Shown here: positions 8,169-15,424 of the stretch, one piece after another
Position numbering within the stretch: position 1 is the stretch's first letter
Layout of the letters: each line of letters begins with the position of its first letter
Source of the DNA: Spongiactinospora rosea
Lineage (GTDB): Bacteria > Actinomycetota > Actinomycetes > Streptosporangiales > Streptosporangiaceae
Assembly: GCF_003315795.1 (NCBI RefSeq)
Contig: NZ_QMEY01000006.1
Span: forward strand, 1-64,000
Reading direction: 5' to 3'
Length of the DNA stretch: 64,000 nucleotides
Notes under the pieces: model-generated
The model's database searches: none
Seen by the model: the letters and a program-made list of their open reading frames with translations, nothing else
What the model was told of the DNA's origin: nothing
Made by a program: the position numbers and the translations under genes

Positions 8169-8641
8169 CCGCCGTTGCGCGGCCGGTCCGGGGACCTGCG
8201 GGTTCCCGGGCCGGTCGCGGGGACCAGCAGGACGGGCCGGTCGGCGTGCTGGGCGAGGTGCCTGGCGACCGAGCCGGTCAGCAGGTGTGCGCCCAGTTCG
8301 TGGCGGGCGGCCCCGATGACGATCATCAGGGCGTCGTGGCGGGCCGCGAGGTCCAGCAGCCTGGGGGCGGGTTCGCCGTGTTCGACCTGGAACGTCCAGG
8401 GCAGCGGGTGACCGGCCAGCTGGGTTTCGGCCTGGGCGCGTTCGGCGGCGACGGCCTGCCCGGCCGCCTCCTCCCAGTCGGCGGCGTCCGGGTCGAGCGG
8501 ATAGTCGTCCAGGTCCAGGACGTGCGCCACCAGCAGGCGGGCGGACAGCGGCAGGGCGAGGTCCGCGGCCGTCTCCAGGGCGGTCCGGGCGGCCGGGTGC
8601 CGGTCGTACCCGACCACCAGCCACTGCTCGCGAGGAGTCAT
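8141..8641 (-). CDS. Universal stress protein (UspA family)
   Basis: A single-domain, 166-residue Usp. It opens with the strand QWLVVGYDRHPAARTALE and has the ATP-binding signature late in the chain (VIGAARHELGAHLLTGSVARHLAQHADRPVLLVP), close to the G-2x-G-9x-G(S/T) pattern of nucleotide-binding Usps. A proline/arginine tail of about 20 residues extends past the fold and is encoded inside the convergent protease gene. Cytosolic; probably linked to dormancy or stress. Monocistronic. Confidence 0.88.
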   Translation of the reverse strand: MTPREQWLVVGYDRHPAARTALETAADLALPLSARLLVAHVLDLDDYPLDPDAADWEEAAGQAVAAERAQAETQLAGHPLPWTFQVEHGEPAPRLLDLAARHDALMIVIGAARHELGAHLLTGSVARHLAQHADRPVLLVPATGPGTRRSPDRPRNGGQGASYPSE

Positions 8642-8808
8642 CCGGCACGCTCCCGATCGTCCGGGCCGGCGGACGCCGGCCCGTTCATCTCCTACCCGGC
8701 CTGCGGCGATCGGGCCCTTCATCGCCGAGATCGGCGCAGGGTGAACCAGAAGGTGGGCACCGCGTCGGTGCCCAGTTCTGCACCCCCGACGGGTAGCCGC
8801 GGCCGGGT

Positions 8809-9204
8809 TCAGCCGGTGGTCCGGGCGGCGCGGGGCGACCACACCTGCGCCACCAGGGCGGCGCTCGCGCCGAACAGCGCCACGCCGAGAGGGACGTGCA
8901 CGGCGGCGTCCCCGCTCCCGCCGGTCACGAACTGCACGCCGATCAGCACGAACAGGAGCGCGCCGATGCCCAGGTACCGCGCCGGTCCGCGGCCCGCCCG
9001 CCACACCAGCAGCGCCGCGATGATCTGCAGGACCACCGCGGCCGTGACGGCCCGGCCCGTGGCATGGTGCAACTGGGGGCCGCCCTCTCCGGCCAGGAGC
9101 CGTCCCGCGGTGATGCCCTGCACCAGCAGCGTGACGGCCACCAGCACCGTGCTCGCCTTCAGCAGGCCGAAGAACCGGGGAGGTACGGGCCGCTCCGCGC
9201 TCAC
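8809..9204 (-). CDS. Small four-helix membrane protein
   Basis: The 131-residue product has four hydrophobic segments (about 14-33, 47-68, 75-93, 101-121) and a His pair (LHHATG) at the start of helix 2, reminiscent of small quinol- or haem-associated membrane proteins; the family was not recognised. It is the last gene of the ECF41-controlled operon: its ATG overlaps the P450 stop as ATGA. It could anchor or feed electrons to the P450, but that is inference from coupling only. Confidence 0.75.
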   Translation of the reverse strand: MSAERPVPPRFFGLLKASTVLVAVTLLVQGITAGRLLAGEGGPQLHHATGRAVTAAVVLQIIAALLVWRAGRGPARYLGIGALLFVLIGVQFVTGGSGDAAVHVPLGVALFGASAALVAQVWSPRAARTTG

Positions 9205-10394
9205 CAGGTCACCTGCAGCGCCCGCAGGCCGTACACGATGCTGAAGGCCCGAAATTCGGCCTGCTCGTGCGGGTCGGCCAGGGCGAGGCCGGGGAAGCGC
9301 CGCAGCAGTTCGGGGAAGGCGATGCGCATCTCCATCCGCGCGAGCGGCGCCCCCAGGCAGTGGTGCACGCCGTGGCCGAAGGCGACGTGCCCGGCAGCGC
9401 CCCGGGTGATGTCGAGGGTCGCCGGATCGTCGATGAAGGCCGGGTCGCGGTTGGCGGCGGGAAACGAGCAGATCACCAGCGATCCGGCGGGGATGACATG
9501 CCCGGCGACCTCCACGTCCGCCGTGGTGGTGCGCGGCGGCAGCGCGTGCACGATGGACAGCCAGCGCAGCAGTTCCTCCACGGCGGGCTCGGCCAGCGCC
9601 GGGTCCTTGCGGATCAGCGCGAGCTGGTCCGGGTGCCGCAGCAGGGCCAGGGTGCCCAGGCCGAGCATGTTGGAGGTGGTCTCGTGCCCGGCCAGCAGCA
9701 GCAGTCCCGCGATGCCGACCAGTTCGTCGGTGCCGAGGTCGTGGCCGTGCTCGCGTACCAGCATGCCCAGCATGTCCTCACCCGGGTCGGCCTGGGCGCG
9801 GGCCACCAGTCCGGCCATGTAGGCGCGGTCCTCCCGCTGCGCGGCGACGCGCTGGTCGATCGGCAAGGAGGTGTCCAGCAGGCGCGCGGAGCGGTCTTGG
9901 AACTCGGCGCGGTCGGCGTGCGGGACGCCCAGCAGTTCACAGATCACCAGCGAGGGCACCGGCAGCGCGAAGTGCTCGACCAGGTCGGCCGGCTTGCCGG
10001 CCCGCTCCAGGTCGTCCAGTGCCGCGTGCACGATCTCGGTGATCCGCGGCTCCAGCGTGCGCATCCGCCGTACGGTGAACTCCGGGGTGAGCATCCGGCG
10101 CAGCCGCGTGTGCTCCGGGGGGTCGAAACCGATCAGCTGCCCGGCCCGCATCGTGGCCGCCTCTTCGGCGTTCATCCGCTCCGATCCCGGGATCGGCGTC
10201 AAGGCGCTGCTGAACCTGGCCGGGTCCGCGAGCACCTGGCGGACGTCCTCATGGCGGCAGATCACGTACGCGGGCACGCCGAACGGCGTCTGTACCTTGA
10301 TCACGCCCTCCTCGTCGCGGACCCGGGCCAGTTCCTCGGCCGGGTCGAGCCCGTTCCTCTGCATGTGCAGCGGCAGTTCCGGGGCTTGCGTCAT
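9201..10394 (-). CDS. Cytochrome P450
   Basis: A soluble class-I bacterial P450 of 397 residues. It shows the I-helix oxygen-activating motif AGHETTS, the K-helix ExxR (EELLRW) and the haem-thiolate loop FGHGVHHCLGAPLA. The start at 10,394 follows AAAGGAC; the longer frame begins in the intergenic gap. It lies between an NmrA-like reductase and a small membrane protein in one operon driven by an ECF41-type promoter. Its substrate is unknown, and no ferredoxin gene is adjacent, so electrons must come from elsewhere. Confidence 0.92.
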   Translation of the reverse strand: MTQAPELPLHMQRNGLDPAEELARVRDEEGVIKVQTPFGVPAYVICRHEDVRQVLADPARFSSALTPIPGSERMNAEEAATMRAGQLIGFDPPEHTRLRRMLTPEFTVRRMRTLEPRITEIVHAALDDLERAGKPADLVEHFALPVPSLVICELLGVPHADRAEFQDRSARLLDTSLPIDQRVAAQREDRAYMAGLVARAQADPGEDMLGMLVREHGHDLGTDELVGIAGLLLLAGHETTSNMLGLGTLALLRHPDQLALIRKDPALAEPAVEELLRWLSIVHALPPRTTTADVEVAGHVIPAGSLVICSFPAANRDPAFIDDPATLDITRGAAGHVAFGHGVHHCLGAPLARMEMRIAFPELLRRFPGLALADPHEQAEFRAFSIVYGLRALQVTW

Positions 10395-10429
10395 CGATAT
10401 GTCCTTTCGTCCGGTTTGCTTGCGGATTG

Positions 10430-11182
10430 TCAGAGCTGGGCGTCCAGCCATTCCTGGAAGGTGGGTCCGGCGAGCTTCGCGTGCGGGCCGGGCAGGAAGG
10501 CGCCCTTGGCGGCGATGCCGGCGTCGGGCATGCCGGAGCCGTCCACGGCGACGACCTCGACGCCCCGGCGGGCGCCGAGCAGCCGGGCCGCCTCGGCCAT
10601 GATCTCCGTGCGGGGTCCGGCGATCTCGGGGATCGGCGGCCCCGGGGCGGCGGGGGCGGTGGCCAGGTCGGCCAGTTCCTCGGCCACCGTGCGGCAGGCC
10701 ACGAGCTGGGTGGGCAGGGCGGGAAGGTAGGCGACATCGCCCTGCCGCCAGTCCAGGAGCGAGCCGACGAACTCGTGGAACTGCGCGGCCCGCAGGATGC
10801 GGACGGGGAGCGGGCCGGAAAGGAGAAGTTCCTCGTGCGCCTTCTTGGCGGCGAGGAAACCGGCGGTGGCCTTGTCGGCGCCGATGATGGACGCCATGGC
10901 GATCTGGGCGACCCCCGCCTTACGGCCGTATTCGTGCAGGTTGCGGGCCGACGTGCGGAAGAACTCCGTCGCCGCCTCCTCCTCGGAGGAGTGCCAGGAG
11001 GCGACGTCGATGATGACCTCGGCCCCGGCGAGCGCCTCGGCGAGGCCCTGGCCGGTGATGACGTCCACGCCGGTGGCCCGGGACATCGGCACGACCCGAT
11101 GCCCGCGTTCGGTCAGGACGTCGACGACGTGGCGGCCCAGCCGCCCGGTCGCCCCCGCCACCGCGAACGTGGTGATGCTCAC
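10430..11182 (-). CDS. NmrA-like NAD(P)-binding SDR protein
   Basis: A 250-residue atypical short-chain dehydrogenase. It has the N-terminal nucleotide motif GATGRLGRHV and lacks the classical YxxxK site at the usual place, like NmrA/NAD-dependent epimerase-like regulators and reductases. The GTG at 11,182 follows AAAGGCGG and lies downstream of an ECF41-type promoter, excluding the longer frame. ECF41 sigma factors are typically adjacent to carboxymuconolactone decarboxylase, oxidoreductase or epimerase ('COE') genes, and this gene fits the epimerase-like class. Confidence 0.85.
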   Translation of the reverse strand: MSITTFAVAGATGRLGRHVVDVLTERGHRVVPMSRATGVDVITGQGLAEALAGAEVIIDVASWHSSEEEAATEFFRTSARNLHEYGRKAGVAQIAMASIIGADKATAGFLAAKKAHEELLLSGPLPVRILRAAQFHEFVGSLLDWRQGDVAYLPALPTQLVACRTVAEELADLATAPAAPGPPIPEIAGPRTEIMAEAARLLGARRGVEVVAVDGSGMPDAGIAAKGAFLPGPHAKLAGPTFQEWLDAQL

Positions 11183-11245
11183 GTTGTTCCGCCTTTCTGC
11201 CGTCTTTCCGCCGTGTGGACATGCGCGACGGCTTGATGACCACAA

Positions 11246-11272
11246 GACGCCGGTGCCTCGATGCCCGTAACA
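11246..11272 (-). promoter_or_regulatory. ECF41-type promoter for NmrA/P450 operon
   Basis: Minus-strand TGTTACG (-35), exactly 16 nt, then CGTC (-10), followed by TTGTG. The known ECF41 consensus is TGTCACA-N16-CGTC. It lies 64 nt upstream of the GTG start. Confidence 0.8.
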
Positions 11273-11306
11273 GCGCGGCCGTGTGACGTAGGCCACCTGC
11301 CGCGGG

Positions 11307-11333
11307 TGTTACAAAGTGGTGGGGGCCGGCGTC
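11307..11333 (+). promoter_or_regulatory. ECF41-type promoter of the sigma-factor gene
   Basis: TGTTACA (-35), exactly 16 nt, CGTC (-10), again followed by TTGTG. It is a divergent near-copy of the promoter at 11,246-11,272 and implies autoregulation. It also rules out the sigma gene starting at 11,261. Confidence 0.82.
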
Positions 11334-11377
11334 TTGTGCGCGTGGCAGTGCTGGGAACGAACACGGGGGAGCCGGGC

Positions 11378-12301
11378 ATGACCGAGCGCAGCAGGCGAGG
11401 CGCCGACCCGCGTACCGGCCGCGCGGACTCCGCCACCGAGGTGTTCGTCGCTCACCGCAACCTGCTGTTCACCGTGGCCTACGAGATGCTGGGCTCGGCG
11501 GCCGACGCCGAAGACGTCCTGCAGGAGACCTGGCTGCGCTGGGTGGACGTCGATCAGGACTCCGTGCGGGAGAAGCGGGCCTACCTGGTGCGGATCGTCA
11601 CCCGGCAGGCGCTGGACCGGCTACGGGTGCTCGGGCGGCGCAGGGAGTCCTACGTCGGGCCGTGGCTGCCCGAACCGCTGCTGACCACGCCCGATGTGGC
11701 CGAGGACGTCGAGCTCGCCGAGAGCGTGTCGATGGCGATGCTGCTGGTGCTGGAGACGCTGCAGCCGACCGAGCGGGCGGTGTTCGTGCTGCGCGAGGTG
11801 TTCGATCTGGACTACGACGAGATCGCCGAGGCGGTCGGCAGGAGCCCGTCCGCGGTCCGCCAGCTCGCCTACCGGGCGCGGTCGCACGTCGCCGCCCGCC
11901 GGCCGCGCGGCACCACCTCCCCGGCCGAGACGCGCGCCGCGCTGCTGGCCTTCCAGCGGGCCCTTGAGACCGGCGACCTGCAGAGCCTGCTGGACATCCT
12001 GGCTCCGGACGTCGTCGCGCTGAGCGACGGCGGCGGAGTCAGGCACGCCCTGCCGCGGCCCGTCGTGGGGATCGACAAGGTGGCCCGCCTGCTGACCGTC
12101 GGCTGGTGGAAACACGACGTGGAACGGACGGTGGAGCTGGTTCAGATCAACGGCGGCCCCGGGCTGCTCGTGCGCGTCGACGGGGAGATCGACGGAGTGC
12201 TGGCGGTGCGCCTGGAGAACGGCTACGTCACCGGGGCCTACCACGTGCGCAATCCCGAGAAGCTGTCACATGTGCAGCGGGAGACCACCGTGACCCGTTG
12301 A
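11378..12301 (+). CDS. ECF41-family RNA polymerase sigma factor (SigJ-like)
   Basis: A 307-residue ECF sigma factor: sigma2 (about 20-90), sigma4 (about 115-172, with the DYDEIAEAVGRSPSAVRQLAYRA helix-turn-helix) and a C-terminal SnoaL-like domain (about 184-307). All three ECF41 signatures are present: WLPEP at 96-100 in the linker, DGGG at 217-220 and NPEKL at 292-296. In this group the SnoaL-like tail replaces an anti-sigma factor and tunes activity. The start at 11,378 follows GGGGGAG and lies 44 nt after the promoter. It probably transcribes itself and the divergent NmrA/P450/membrane-protein operon. Confidence 0.93.
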   Translation: MTERSRRGADPRTGRADSATEVFVAHRNLLFTVAYEMLGSAADAEDVLQETWLRWVDVDQDSVREKRAYLVRIVTRQALDRLRVLGRRRESYVGPWLPEPLLTTPDVAEDVELAESVSMAMLLVLETLQPTERAVFVLREVFDLDYDEIAEAVGRSPSAVRQLAYRARSHVAARRPRGTTSPAETRAALLAFQRALETGDLQSLLDILAPDVVALSDGGGVRHALPRPVVGIDKVARLLTVGWWKHDVERTVELVQINGGPGLLVRVDGEIDGVLAVRLENGYVTGAYHVRNPEKLSHVQRETTVTR

Positions 12302-12361
12302 TCGGGCCCGAAGGGCCTGTGGTGGCGTCGCTGCTCATCCCTGAGCCGGCGGTTCGCCGGG

Positions 12362-13093
12362 TCAGCCGTTCGTTCCGGTGGGGATCGGCGCTGCGCCCTC
12401 GTTCTGCGCGGCGGCGTCGTGGCGCTGCCGGCGGCGGGCCAGCGGCATCAGGGTGCGGTGGATGATGAAGTACTCGGCCACGACCGCGTTGATCAGGATG
12501 GAGGCCCACACGCTGGTGGTGTAGACGTCCTCGAAGGCCAGGTCGGGGACCGCCGCGCGCACCGCCATGCCGATCATCAGGTAGATCCGCAGCGTCACCG
12601 CGGCGAAGGTCAGGGCGTAGTTGCGGATCATCCAGATCCGGTGCAGTTGCACGTCGCCGCGGCGGATGGCCTGGTACGCCTTGCCCACCGTGTACAGCCA
12701 CGCGGCCGTGAGCAGGTAGAACGCGACCTGGGAGGGGAGTCCGTCCAGGGAGTAGGTGGCGGCCACGATCGCCGCGATGGAGCCGGCCACGATCGAGATC
12801 ATGTAGATGCGGCCGAGGACCCGGTGGAGCTTGGGCCTGTTGACGCGGAGGCGGGTCATGAACTGCAGCGGGCCGATGATCAGGACCAGGCCGCCCGGTA
12901 CCGCGTGGACCACCAGGGAGAGGTAGTGCAGGGCCACGTCGGGGCGGAGCGGCAGGGCGCTGTCGGCGGGGTCGCCGGTCAGGTACGGCGGTACCGCGTA
13001 GGCGGCGATGCCGATCGCGAGCACGGCCATCAGGCTCCACAGGGTCCACCACCAGCGGCGACGGGCGGTCCGGGACAGGGGGGTCGTGGTCAT
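12362..13093 (-). CDS. DUF2306-family membrane protein
   Basis: A 243-residue integral membrane protein with about six to seven hydrophobic helices and three conserved His-bearing segments (ALHYLSLVVHAVPGG, LHRVLGRIYM and LHRIWMIRNYALT) characteristic of DUF2306; spaced His residues suggest haem or metal binding. Function unknown. One of two near-identical operator-like sequences lies directly upstream of its ATG (13,106-13,127). Confidence 0.85.
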   Translation of the reverse strand: MTTTPLSRTARRRWWWTLWSLMAVLAIGIAAYAVPPYLTGDPADSALPLRPDVALHYLSLVVHAVPGGLVLIIGPLQFMTRLRVNRPKLHRVLGRIYMISIVAGSIAAIVAATYSLDGLPSQVAFYLLTAAWLYTVGKAYQAIRRGDVQLHRIWMIRNYALTFAAVTLRIYLMIGMAVRAAVPDLAFEDVYTTSVWASILINAVVAEYFIIHRTLMPLARRRQRHDAAAQNEGAAPIPTGTNG

Positions 13094-13105
13094 CTCGATC
13101 CTAAT

Positions 13106-13127
13106 GCTAGTGAGTGGTCACTATCTT
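13106..13127 (-). promoter_or_regulatory. Operator-like site, copy 1
   Basis: A 22-mer that matches the site at 13,233-13,254 at 19 of 22 positions in inverted orientation. It contains the dyad AGTGA-N4-TCACT. It lies 13 nt upstream of the DUF2306 start. Confidence 0.5.
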
Positions 13128-13232
13128 GAGTGAAAAAAGAGATCAGCGGGCTCACGCAGGGAACCGGCGGCGGTGATGGAGTGCGCCTTGTTCATGCGGC
13201 GCGATGACCTCCGCGCGCCGCCGCCGTTCCAT

Positions 13233-13254
13233 AAGATAGTAAACACTCACTATC
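13233..13254 (+). promoter_or_regulatory. Operator-like site, copy 2
   Basis: It shares AAGATAGT and CACTCACTA blocks with copy 1 and has the dyad GATAGT-N8-ACTATC. It lies about 100 nt upstream of the SnoaL-like gene. No TetR gene is adjacent, so the regulator acts from outside or has been lost. Confidence 0.5.
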
Positions 13255-13355
13255 ACTAGCCGGTCAAGCCGGCCGCGCGACCCCCTTCCGGCGCAGGGGA
13301 TCGCGCGGAACATTCGTCCAAGACGTGGGTGCGGTGCGGCGGTGACAGTGGAGGC

Positions 13356-13793
13356 ATGAGCCACAGCATCGTGTACGACGCCTTTTCGGCGCTCGCCGGT
13401 AATGACCCCGAGCGGATATCCGCGCTGTTCACCGAGGACGCCGAATGGCTTTCACCCCCGGGCAATGCCACCGCCGTCGCACTGAGGGCGACCGATCACA
13501 TGGTGGGCAGGGAGGCGATCGCGCGTTTCTTCACCGAGGACTTCCCGCGGCTGTACGCGCGTGATGTCTCGGTCGCCTTTCATGGCGTTCACGACGCGGG
13601 TGAACGGGTGGTGGTGGAGGCGACCATGACCGCGACGCTGCCCGATGGCGGGCACTACGCCAATGACCACTGCTTCGTCTTGGAACTGCGGGGCGAGCTG
13701 ATCCACCGGGTCCGCGAGTACGCCGACACCGCCCGCGGGTTTCGGGCGATCTTCGGCGAGGCCGTCCGGTTGCCCGGCCCGGCCGGGGCGTGA
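13356..13793 (+). CDS. SnoaL/NTF2-like protein
   Basis: A 145-residue SnoaL-like (ketosteroid isomerase fold) protein: helical opening YDAFSALAGNDPERISALFTED, the ...GREAIARFFTEDFPRLY helix, and four beta strands ending RVREYADTARGF. The ATG at 13,356 follows GTGGAGG. Family members are isomerases, cyclases or hydratases or have no known activity; the putative catalytic pocket cannot be assigned here. It may be co-regulated with DUF2306 through the paired operators. Confidence 0.8.
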   Translation: MSHSIVYDAFSALAGNDPERISALFTEDAEWLSPPGNATAVALRATDHMVGREAIARFFTEDFPRLYARDVSVAFHGVHDAGERVVVEATMTATLPDGGHYANDHCFVLELRGELIHRVREYADTARGFRAIFGEAVRLPGPAGA

Positions 13794-13803
13794 GGGGGCC
13801 GGT

Positions 13804-14580
13804 TCAGCCGGTGGGGGCGGCGTCGTTGCGCCGGCAGGCGAAGGCCATCGTCAGGTACGGCATGGTGAAGCCGCCGCCCAGCCGGTCGATGGCGGCGCCG
13901 ACGCTGTCCAGCATCGGTGTCAGCCGGTCCGGGGGGAGCCGGGTGAGGATCCCGGAGGTGGGCATCTGGTCCAGCCAGGTCTCCTTGGTGTAGTGCCACT
14001 CCCATTCGAAGCGCCAGTGTTCCACCTCGCCGAACGCGCCGGTGCGGCCGATGCCGCCGGTGGCCTTGCCGATCATCGTGTCGTAGGTGTCGGCGGCGGG
14101 GGCGGCCATGGCGCGCAGGTCGATCGGGGAGTCGGGTACGGCCTGCCGGTAGGAGGCGGCGAAGGCGTCCAGGACGACGGGGGGCATCTGGAACACGTTC
14201 CAGAAGGCGGTGAGCAGCCCGCCCGACCGCAGGACCCGCGCCGCCTTGGCCGCGGCGGCGATCGGGTCGATCCAGTGCCAGGCGGTCGCGGCGATGGCCG
14301 CGTCGAAGTCGCGGCCGACCGGGTCCCAGTCCTCGAAGGTGGCCACCTCGGTCTGGATTCCGGCGCGGCGGGCGAATTCGGCCATCCGCGCGTCGGGCTC
14401 GACGCCGAGGACCCGGCAGCCCGCCTCGGTGAACTGGCGGGCGGCGATTCCGGTGCCGCTGCCGATGTCCAGGACGTCGGGGCCGGGCGCGGCGGCGACG
14501 ATCCGCTCCACCAGGGCGGCGGGGTAGCGCAGGCGGGTGCGGTCGTAGCGTTCGGCGTCGATGCCGAACGACTCGGCCAT
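13804..14580 (-). CDS. Class I SAM-dependent methyltransferase
   Basis: A 258-residue Rossmann methyltransferase with motif I DVLDIGSGTGIAARQ, the acidic strand end CRVLGVEPDARM and post-motif AAIAATAWHWIDP, typical of the UbiE/Coq5-like Methyltransf_11 group. Substrate unknown. The ATG at 14,580 is preferred because longer frames enter the operator. It is divergent from a TetR regulator with two palindromes between them, so it is probably the repressed target. Confidence 0.88.
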   Translation of the reverse strand: MAESFGIDAERYDRTRLRYPAALVERIVAAAPGPDVLDIGSGTGIAARQFTEAGCRVLGVEPDARMAEFARRAGIQTEVATFEDWDPVGRDFDAAIAATAWHWIDPIAAAAKAARVLRSGGLLTAFWNVFQMPPVVLDAFAASYRQAVPDSPIDLRAMAAPAADTYDTMIGKATGGIGRTGAFGEVEHWRFEWEWHYTKETWLDQMPTSGILTRLPPDRLTPMLDSVGAAIDRLGGGFTMPYLTMAFACRRNDAAPTG

Positions 14581-14634
14581 CGCGCGCTCCTTGTGGGGTT
14601 CGATCTCAGGGGAGGGTGAACCCGGGGAAGATAT

Positions 14635-14672
14635 AGTGGGCATGCGCCCACCATAGTGGGCACATGCCCACT
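14635..14672. promoter_or_regulatory. Two tandem palindromes (TetR operator)
   Basis: GTGGGC-ATGC-GCCCAC (14,636-14,651) and GTGGGC-ACAT-GCCCAC (14,656-14,671) are exactly 20 bp apart centre to centre, two helical turns, each preceded by ATA. They lie between the divergent methyltransferase and TetR genes, the arrangement bound by cooperative pairs of TetR dimers. Confidence 0.75.
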
Positions 14673-14714
14673 CGTCAATCGGGCGGGCTCCGCACGCCGA
14701 AAGAGGGATGTACG

Positions 14715-15314
14715 GTGCCGACAGGGGTGGCCCTACGTGACGTTCGCGCGCAGTTGTTCGACGCCGCGGAGCGCGTCCTGCTCCGCGATGGGCCGAACGC
14801 GCTGACCAGCCGGGCGGTCACCACGGAGGCGGGCGTCGCCAAGGGCGTGCTGCACCGGCACTTCGCCGACTTCGACGCCTTCTTGGCCGAACTCGTCTTG
14901 GACCGCGTCGCCCGCATCGAGGCCCGCTCGCCCGGCCTGCGCTCCTCGGCGGGGCGCGGCACGGTGGCGGGCAATCTCACCGACGTGCTGATCGACCTGT
15001 TCGGCTCGGTGGCGGTGGCGATCGTCGGCCTGATCATCTCCCGGGACGAGCTGCGCGCCCGGCTGCGCCGCGACCGCCCCCACGGTGTGCCGCTGCTGGC
15101 CGAGGCCACCGCCATGCTCGCCGAATATCTGGCCGAAGAGCGCGCGATGGGCCGCATCGCGGCCGATGCCGACGTTGATTCCCTGGCACTGTCGCTGATC
15201 GGGGCCGGGCACCTGCTGTTCGCCGACCGCACGGGCGAGCGGCCGCGGCCGGCGGCCGTGGAGAAGGTCGTGACCACGGTCATCGCCGACGTGGTGCAGC
15301 GCCGCCTGCTGTGA
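14715..15314 (+). CDS. TetR-family repressor
   Basis: A 199-residue regulator whose N-terminal helix-turn-helix reads LTSRAVTTEAGVAKGVLHRHF. The start is the GTG at 14,715, with GAGGG 8 nt upstream; the ATG at 14,664 lies inside the second operator palindrome and is rejected. The C-terminal domain is helical with no recognised subtype. It is the likely repressor of itself and the divergent methyltransferase. A strong hairpin follows its stop. Confidence 0.88.
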   Translation: MPTGVALRDVRAQLFDAAERVLLRDGPNALTSRAVTTEAGVAKGVLHRHFADFDAFLAELVLDRVARIEARSPGLRSSAGRGTVAGNLTDVLIDLFGSVAVAIVGLIISRDELRARLRRDRPHGVPLLAEATAMLAEYLAEERAMGRIAADADVDSLALSLIGAGHLLFADRTGERPRPAAVEKVVTTVIADVVQRRLL

Positions 15315-15338
15315 GCGCCGGCCCCGTTCCGCAACGGC

Positions 15339-15383
15339 GTGCGCCGCCCGGCGCGGTTCTTGACCGCCCCGGGCGGCGCGCAC
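15339..15383. terminator. Bidirectional hairpin terminator
   Basis: GTGCGCCGCCCGG (15,339-15,351) pairs with CCGGGCGGCGCGCAC (15,369-15,383) with a two-base bulge. It is centrally placed between convergent TetR and protease genes and has no U-tract. Confidence 0.65.
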
Positions 15384-15424
15384 GGCCCGATCGCCTCAGG
15401 CGGCGGGCCGTACCGGTGGCCGCA

